From the NCBI GenBank assembly GCA_033296885.1, contig MU863919.1, positions 186,001-250,000 on the forward strand: 64,000 bases of DNA, written 5' to 3'. This document shows, in pieces, positions 57,789-64,000 of this stretch (position 1 is its first letter; each line of letters starts with the position of its first letter). Source of the stretch: Triangularia verruculosa (taxonomy: Eukaryota; Ascomycota; Sordariomycetes; Sordariales; Podosporaceae). The position numbers and the translations under genes are program-made. The notes under the pieces were generated by a model that saw only the letters and a list, made by a program, of their open reading frames with translations, was not told the DNA's origin and searched no databases.

Positions 57789-59009
57789 TTTGGTGGCAAC
57801 CGAGACACTGAGGTTTTATGAGTCTGTTTGTTTTGTTTGTTTGAGTGTGAGGTGAGGCGATCACGGAGAGCTGAATAAGCTGTAGTGGAGTCGGTGACTG
57901 GCGGAGTATTTACAATGTTGCCACCGGCCTTTCAAAAAGTTCAACCACAACACTGGGTTAGACAGTTGTATCCAAATTCCGAATGTGAGATTCAACGGTT
58001 CAACAAAGCCCTCACTCGGCGATAGCCGAGAAGCAAGATATAGCAGTTCGAGCAACGCGGGTTTCCGGGTAAAAGGTAACAACCAGGCGATTGGAGCATA
58101 TGTGTCAATCAGTGAATATATATCCCTCCGACAAGCCAGATATTACAATCACGTACATCTATAGGAGGCTGTTCTAGTTTGCGGAGTCGGCGCATCGGAG
58201 CGCCAGTTCTCTCGGACATGCAACCGCCGTTGAAAATGCTGCCGGAAGACGGCCCTTGGATCCGCTCAGGGCCCTACGGCCGCAGAGACGAGACTCACAA
58301 CCGAGACTTAAACTACAAGAAACAGAGCTTTGTTTCCGATATGCAACTCAGGCAGGTATCATGGGCTGGGCTGGAGGTTCGGGTATGCAAAAAATGCAGA
58401 GCCTCGATGGTTTGGGTAGCACAGGTGTGTGACGGGGACCCAAGGACCGACAGCATGGATCACAACCTAACCTGGCCACAGGCCTTTCTTCCGAAGAAGC
58501 CCCTCATCGTGAACTGCTCTCTCATCCCGATTGAACTTCCCCAAAGCGTCATGAGCCGCAGCAATGCATGAGAAGAAGCATTGTGTTTGCAGCACAGTAT
58601 GGATTAGTGGGGGGAATAGTTACCTCTCGTAACACCTCAGCGGAAAAATTCCCCGAAGGGAGGTCACATTGATGCCTGATTTTGCATTTCTTGCGCAAGA
58701 AGTTGAAAAAGCAGAGATAAAAGTAGGAGTTCCAACAACCCGGTTAGCATCAAATCTCTCAGACGGGTATTTCGCGCCTCCACGGCTCATGGGAAACCGG
58801 CGAGCAGAAGGATGACCGACCCCCCGCTGAACCCCCGCGCGTGAGCCCAAAGTCGACGAGGTTGGGACCCAATGGGCAAATAGGTTTGGCCTGGTGGACA
58901 ACGTGTCGGTCGATGAAATGAGATGGCGTGAAGCTGTGCTTCAGACCTCTGACAGTCCAGTGTCTCGGGTCGTCCCTTTTCGTAACCAAGCCCCATGCTT
59001 GGACAAAAG

Positions 59010-59579
59010 CTAGTTGCCACTATTTTCTCCATGGTGTTGTGCCTCTTCTTTTCTGCAGATGAAGTGCAGCTGCAAGGACACAAGACACATGATCGACAGC
59101 TGCTGCAGGCCGCCCAAAGAGGCATGCCACACCGTTACCAAATCGTCTCCAAGACCTGGCAGCTGCCCGACCAACAGGGCGCGTACATGTGACAAGTCAT
59201 CAACACCGAGAGAGGTGGGATGAGTTGTTTTCTGATCTCTTAACACATGTAGAGGTGAGCTGGCAGCGCAGAAGGAGTGTTCGGCGCTTAAGCTTCGCAC
59301 AGACGCTGCCGTGTAGGTAGTATATTCACCGTCTCTTTCGGAAGAATGGCAAATGCCGTAGCCCGTTTTGGGGATCCCGGAGATTTGAAAAGTGTTTCCA
59401 TTGAACACAACGCTGCAGTTTTCGTGCCCGGTCTTGCAATTTCCATCTTCAACACTGCCCGACGTTGTGTTCACTAAAAAAGAAAAGGAGCTTGGGCCAC
59501 CGCAGCAAGTACCCATCCCCACAAAATTAGTGTTGCAAGGTCCCGTCCCCACGCGCTTCTCTGCATGCCATCTGCACAT
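59010..59579 (-). CDS. Doubtful Cys-rich open frame
   Basis: A 189-codon frame. The part from about 59560 to 59300 reads like a small secreted domain: GPCNTNFVGMGTCCGG, VEDGNCKTGHENC and IPKTGYGICHSS give six spaced cysteines. A plausible acceptor (GTGCAG) with a CTGAC branch lies just upstream at about 59577. No signal-peptide exon could be found upstream, and the rest of the frame loses this character. It may be an exon of a small secreted protein, a pseudogene, or chance. Confidence 0.22.
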   Translation of the reverse strand: MCRWHAEKRVGTGPCNTNFVGMGTCCGGPSSFSFLVNTTSGSVEDGNCKTGHENCSVVFNGNTFQISGIPKTGYGICHSSERDGEYTTYTAASVRSLSAEHSFCAASSPLHVLRDQKTTHPTSLGVDDLSHVRALLVGQLPGLGDDLVTVWHASLGGLQQLSIMCLVSLQLHFICRKEEAQHHGENSGN

Positions 59580-61213
59580 GTTCCCAAGTCAGAAGCGATA
59601 TTTACAATATTTCATCAGGCCAACGATAATCTTCGGCTGCCAACCGAATGAATCTTCGACTCCCTCATCTCCCACCTCGAAACTGGCCTGATGACGATGA
59701 CGATCCAGACGGGAGCGGCTGACGACGACAAATCACTCAGCGGGAGTGTCTCATATCATCCCGTCAGCTTGCTAATCTGCTGCACCTGAGACACACTCTT
59801 TCGTCTTCTTGAAGCAAGATTATCTTGAACTGAGACCTCACCCATCGACTTCACACGTAATGCCAGTACCCTCATCATGAAAATGTCTCATTGCATTTCC
59901 GATATCCATCCTCAAACACTCAAAGTCGGCAACTCTAGCGCCACAGCGTGTCTTCTCATTGTCATTGGTTTTTGTTTTTCACTTCGTCCCGCGGTTACCA
60001 CCGGTTGGACATACCTGACGTGGTCTTTCCCAATCCTACATTCCGTCACTGTCACATCTACGTGGTGGTGGTGGTGAGATTGGCAATTTTGGAGCCGACC
60101 TTGACTACTTCCAGGGCTCATCAGGGCTCTGTGACGTTGCTTTCATCGGCCTCGGTTCGCCTCAAAGAGCATGGCCAGCAACTGTCGCGATATATGATCT
60201 TCTTGTTTATTTTCTGGCAAATTCATGGTACCAGTACCCGCCAGAGTCAGGGCGCCGGACCTAACGACCTTGATGACCTTTTAGCCCATGTGAGGCTAGT
60301 GGAGTTGATCAGGGACAGGGCCGAATCTGCACGACAGACGAAGCGAGGCCGGATATGCATGTTCTATTCCGCAAGCAGGCATAGCACTGACGTCGATGCA
60401 GCAGTTTCCCACCGCCGGCCGCATGAGAAGGTCGCAGAACCCGTCGTTAGAAGCCTCACGGTGAAAGGTGATGATGGCATCCCGTCGGTTTGCTGGCAAT
60501 GGCCAGCCCTAGGAACAAGAACCGGGATTCCTACTCGCCCTGCTCTCCTGGAATTCCGCGCATGCGCCATGGGCTGCATATTCTGCAGGAAAGCCCAAAG
60601 ATTTCGCACCAGTAAAACTCGGAATCGTTCGGGCATCAATGCGAGATGCAGGAGTCTCTGGATGGGGGAACAGAGCTTTTCGCTGACGTCCTGCATGCCC
60701 AGCACCAGGGGTAGCAAGATGGCTTGCAGTATACATGCTTAAACTTTTGTTGTATAGCTCTCGGGCCAGTCAAAGCTGGTCATGTACGGCCACCATGTTC
60801 GGTAGCTCGGTACAAGGCCGGTAGGTATACAACCGCATATCAAAAACGAGCAAAAAAAACCAGAGCAATGAGGAAAAGCCTAAAAACCGTTCGACCGGGA
60901 TCTGAATGTCGCGTGTCAACCGTGTCGACCCAGTTGGGAGGGAGCGGCCTGACGTTGGAAACATGGGAAAGGTTCCATCCGACAGGCAAAGCCAAACTGC
61001 GCCGCCCGCCCCATGCCCAATGGCTTGGTGCGCGACTTCCAGTCATCTGAACTGCCCTGGAGATTGACAAGATGGCGTCGATCATGGTGGTTCGCAGGGA
61101 GATTGGCGGCCCTTTCTCACGCCCCGGTACCAATGAATTACTTACCAAAGATTACCGTGATACTAGCAGCAATAGATCTCGAGCGGGGCTTGGCGAACCC
61201 AATGGTTCCTTGC

Positions 61214-61232
61214 GATAATAATAATAATAATA
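61214..61232. repeat. ATA trinucleotide microsatellite
   Basis: About six ATA/AAT units in non-coding DNA. Confidence 0.85.
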
Positions 61233-61994
61233 ACAATAAAAGCGCTCTTTCCGCGGGCCGGAGTCTAGCCGAATGGATCAGCCGTCCTATGACAACATCA
61301 CGAAGCTGCTGGAAACAACATTGTGCCACGGGTCCGTGATGTCTGTGAGTATGAGCTGGCAAGTGGACATGGCAGGTGAGAATCCATCCAGTCCGGACCC
61401 GCTCGGAGCGAGATCCGGAACCACGCTGCAACGACGACAAGGGACGCTGTCTCCATGATGGCCAGCGCGGCGGCGGTGACAACAAATCCCAAGCTAGGGC
61501 GGTGACGTTTCCTGTCATGCTTGGGACTAGTGCGGTGGCCCTTCCGCCTTCCGCGAGCACCAGACGGTCTGGCGGGAAGACGCTAATCTTCCAGAAGCGC
61601 TCCGCATTCAAGAGAATTGGATTCACTAGTTGCGCAAATAAGTGGACGGCCAGGTGGACACCTTCACGGTGAGCAATTCGTGAGCAATTCACACCGTTTC
61701 AAACTGCAACGTATGCAACGTAACGGCGCTCGGTTGGCATGGACCTTCCAATCCTTCCACCGAGCTTCCAGAATGCTTTTTGCTTGCAACTCGGCTCGGC
61801 TCGCTGGAGCCAGCAGTTAATAACCGCCAATCCGCGCACCGTTGCTTTCCGTATCGTACCTTGTCACTGCTATCGGATACGGTGGGTAACGAGGGGTCGG
61901 AAGTCCGTTTTATTGCTTTTAATATCGAATCTTGGCTCCCGTATTACGCCTGAAATTCCCCGAGTGGGGAAGGCTCGCTATGCTTCAAAGGTGT

Positions 61995-63975
61995 GACGAG
62001 TCTAATGTAACATTTCTTATGTATATTAAACTTAATAGTATATATTTTCCTCCGTTATTAGTATTTTATTACTTAGTATTTTCCTTTTACTTTATAACTT
62101 TTCTAACGACTTTAATTATTTAATTTCACTAATTTTTCCGTTCCTTTATCTTAGTTATTAAGGTTTAAGGAGTTTTATTATCGAAAATATTAAAGGTTTG
62201 AGCAATTAAAGTATATTAAACTTTTATATTAACTTTCTTTTTAAGGTTTTTAATTATAATTTAATAATTAAAGTTAAATATAATAATAATATTATTAATG
62301 TTTTTTCCTATATTTAAAATTTAATAAGTAAATTTATAATAATTTAATCGACGAAGTTTATAAATAATAGGATTTATAATAATTTAACTTAAAGTAATAA
62401 TAATAAATACTTTTAATAATATTATTTTAATCGAATATATTAATTAAATAATATAATTAGTAATATTAATCTTTATTTATTTAATAAATGGAGATATTTT
62501 ATCTTTATTTATATTAAATTAGGGTATAATTAATATGATATATATTATTTAAGTTATATAAGTAAAATAATATTAAAAGCGTTTATTTTATATTCGATTA
62601 TAAGTATTTATAATTATTAAGCTTTTCCTGTATTTCCTATAGTGCGAGGCGGTTACTAGCTAACTTAAAAAAGCCTACTTTAGCCTGGTGTTAGATTAGT
62701 TAGGAAGGCCCACTATTAGGAAGATTAAGACTTTAGTAAGGAGACTTATACTACTAGGTTAGAGATTTCCGCGCTACTTAGCCGGACTTCTTCCTACTAT
62801 ACCGAAATTAATTACTTTTAGTCCTTAATACTACCGTTTAATAATTTATAATTAAAATAATATATTATAATACTTTAAAATTATTATTATTATAAAAACT
62901 TATTAATATATTAATAAAATAATAATCGATATAATAAATTATTTTATAATAGTAAAATTTAAAGATTTCGTTTTTAATAACCTAGAAAATTAATATCTAT
63001 TCGAAAAAGACTTAAGGTCCTACGTTTAATACTATTAGCATTACTTCGATTTTAATAACCGGGAATTTACTTTTAAAAAACCGGAATTTCTGGATTCCTT
63101 TAATCTTAAATATCTGAAAATAATTACGGTATATAAATATTATAGATATAAAAGTAATATATGTTATTAATACTTTTAAGATTTTAAAAAGTATTAATAA
63201 TAAATTCGAAAAACCTTTAAAAATAATATTACGGTCTTAAAGGTCCTTAAAAAAATTACGGAGTTTATTTATATTATTAGAAATTTTACTAGTAAAAATA
63301 AAAAGTTCTTTCGATTTAATATTAAATTCTTCAGTTAAAAAATCTGAATTTATTTTTAGATTTAAAAAATATTTAATAAAATTAACGATTAAATTACTAT
63401 TGATATTAAGATTTTTCTTTAAAATATTGATTATATTAGAGAAAACAGTATTATAATAAATTTCGATTTTTTAAAAAATATTTTAAAGCTTAAGATTAAC
63501 GAGTTTTAATTTAAATATTAAAAAAACTTAACTTTTATATTAAAACTCTTAAGTTAATTAATATCCCGAAAAAAATAGAAAAATAAATCGTTATTTAAAA
63601 GTAATTTTTTTTAAATAATTTATAATTATTAAACTTCTAATATTTTTTTCTTAATTAGTTAATTTTATGAATCTATAACTATTATTATTAATATAAAGAT
63701 AATATAATTATAAATTATTAATTACTTATTTAATAAGAAAAAAAAGATAATAAAAAAAGAAATTTTTATAAAAGATATTATTAAAAACCTTTATAATTAT
63801 ATTTTTATTGATTTTAAAAATAAGAAGAAGTTCCGAATTTATAAAAATTTCCTTATATTTAAAAATAAAGAAATAAAAAGAAATTAAAAAAGAAAAAAAA
63901 AACGGTACTTTTATAAAACCTATATAATATTATATAATATATTTTGCGAAGTTTATATCGTAATACTAGTAAAAA
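61995..63975. repeat. AT-rich block with RIP-like dinucleotide signature
   Basis: Composition switches within a few tens of bases from normal to overwhelmingly A+T at about 61995 and back at about 63975. CA and TG dinucleotides are nearly absent while TA is very frequent and CG persists (TCGA, TTCG). That is the expected result of C-to-T change at CpA on both strands, i.e. RIP. A slightly less A/T-rich island lies at about 62636-62830. No open frame survives. The original repeat, probably a transposon, cannot be identified by eye. Confidence 0.8.
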
Positions 63976-64000
63976 CTGGGCCCGAACGCACCAGAAAGCT

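Larger units (their letters stand above)
57789..61990. other. Gene-poor stretch before the AT-rich block
   Basis: The left edge is the SMP-30-like promoter. Several open frames exist: a plus-strand frame of 264 codons at 59948-60742 without recognisable domain, and a Cys-containing minus-strand frame at 59010-59579. An ATA trinucleotide repeat lies at about 61214-61232. No firm gene can be called; degraded genes next to a RIP-affected region are plausible. Confidence 0.45.

Noticed and set aside
59948..60742. Plus-strand 264-codon open frame
   Set aside because: No domain, no signal peptide or splice structure; residue composition is random-like, and the frame appears to be chance despite its length.
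1..64000. CRISPR array, bacterial operon or biosynthetic gene cluster
   Set aside because: No spacer-repeat arrays or operon spacing; introns and family content are those of a fungal nuclear genome, and no backbone biosynthetic enzyme is present.

Overview
The window is nuclear DNA of a filamentous ascomycete, most likely a Sordariomycete (Sordariales-like). The evidence is short introns of about 50-110 bp with GT...AG ends and TGCTAAC/CTGAC-like branch sites, family content restricted to Pezizomycotina (a Goodbye-NACHT NLR, a rhodopsin-domain membrane protein, a multi-CBM18 chitin deacetylase, DUF5672 proteins), and a terminal AT-rich block almost devoid of CA/TG dinucleotides, the footprint of repeat-induced point mutation (RIP). 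Genes are monocistronic and both strands are used. All exon coordinates were derived by hand from splice signals, reading phase and family sense; none is confirmed by transcripts.

Layout. 1-2255: no gene, one 21-bp-period minisatellite. 2256-7582 (-): four-exon NLR-type STAND protein with Goodbye, NACHT, TPR-like and ZZ-like zinc parts. 8516-9760 (-): peroxisomal-type NADH diphosphatase (Nudix). 10323-11165 (-): ribosomal protein uL1/RPL10A. 12369-13715 (+): seven-helix rhodopsin-domain protein. 14586-14818 (-): tentative 41-residue protein. 18405-18543 (+): first exon of a secreted polysaccharide-lyase-like gene that runs into a 100-bp poly-G/poly-C tract, probably a false assembly join. 20084-20848 (-): GPI-anchored glycoprotein. 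21979-23259 (-): PGAP4-like glycosyltransferase. 24279-26705 (-): C2H2 regulator. 26706-31152: long gene-free stretch ending at a strongly codon-biased GPI wall protein (31153-31878, +). 33787-34887: three related tRNA-like elements. 35578-37704 (-): chitin deacetylase with three CBM18 modules. 38786-39835 (-) and 40994-42547 (+): divergent paralogous DUF5672 glycosyltransferase-like proteins. 43057-45309 (-): LMBR1-family membrane protein. 46071-47613 (+): aldehyde dehydrogenase. 48297-50201 (+): Sec12. 50995-52841 (-): unrecognised 596-residue protein. 56153-57788 (-): SMP-30/gluconolactonase-like protein with a 709-bp intron. 57789-61990: no firm gene. About 61995-63975: RIP-like AT block.

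How the genes relate. There is no biosynthetic cluster. A cell-surface and secretory theme recurs: a chitin deacetylase, two GPI proteins, a GPI-glycan-type glycosyltransferase, two DUF5672 proteins, Sec12 and a polysaccharide-lyase remnant. The NLR is the only self/non-self candidate. The least explained elements are the tRNA-like RNAs with paired anticodon stems but unpaired acceptors, the triple inverted repeat at 19.7 kb and the 596-residue unknown protein.
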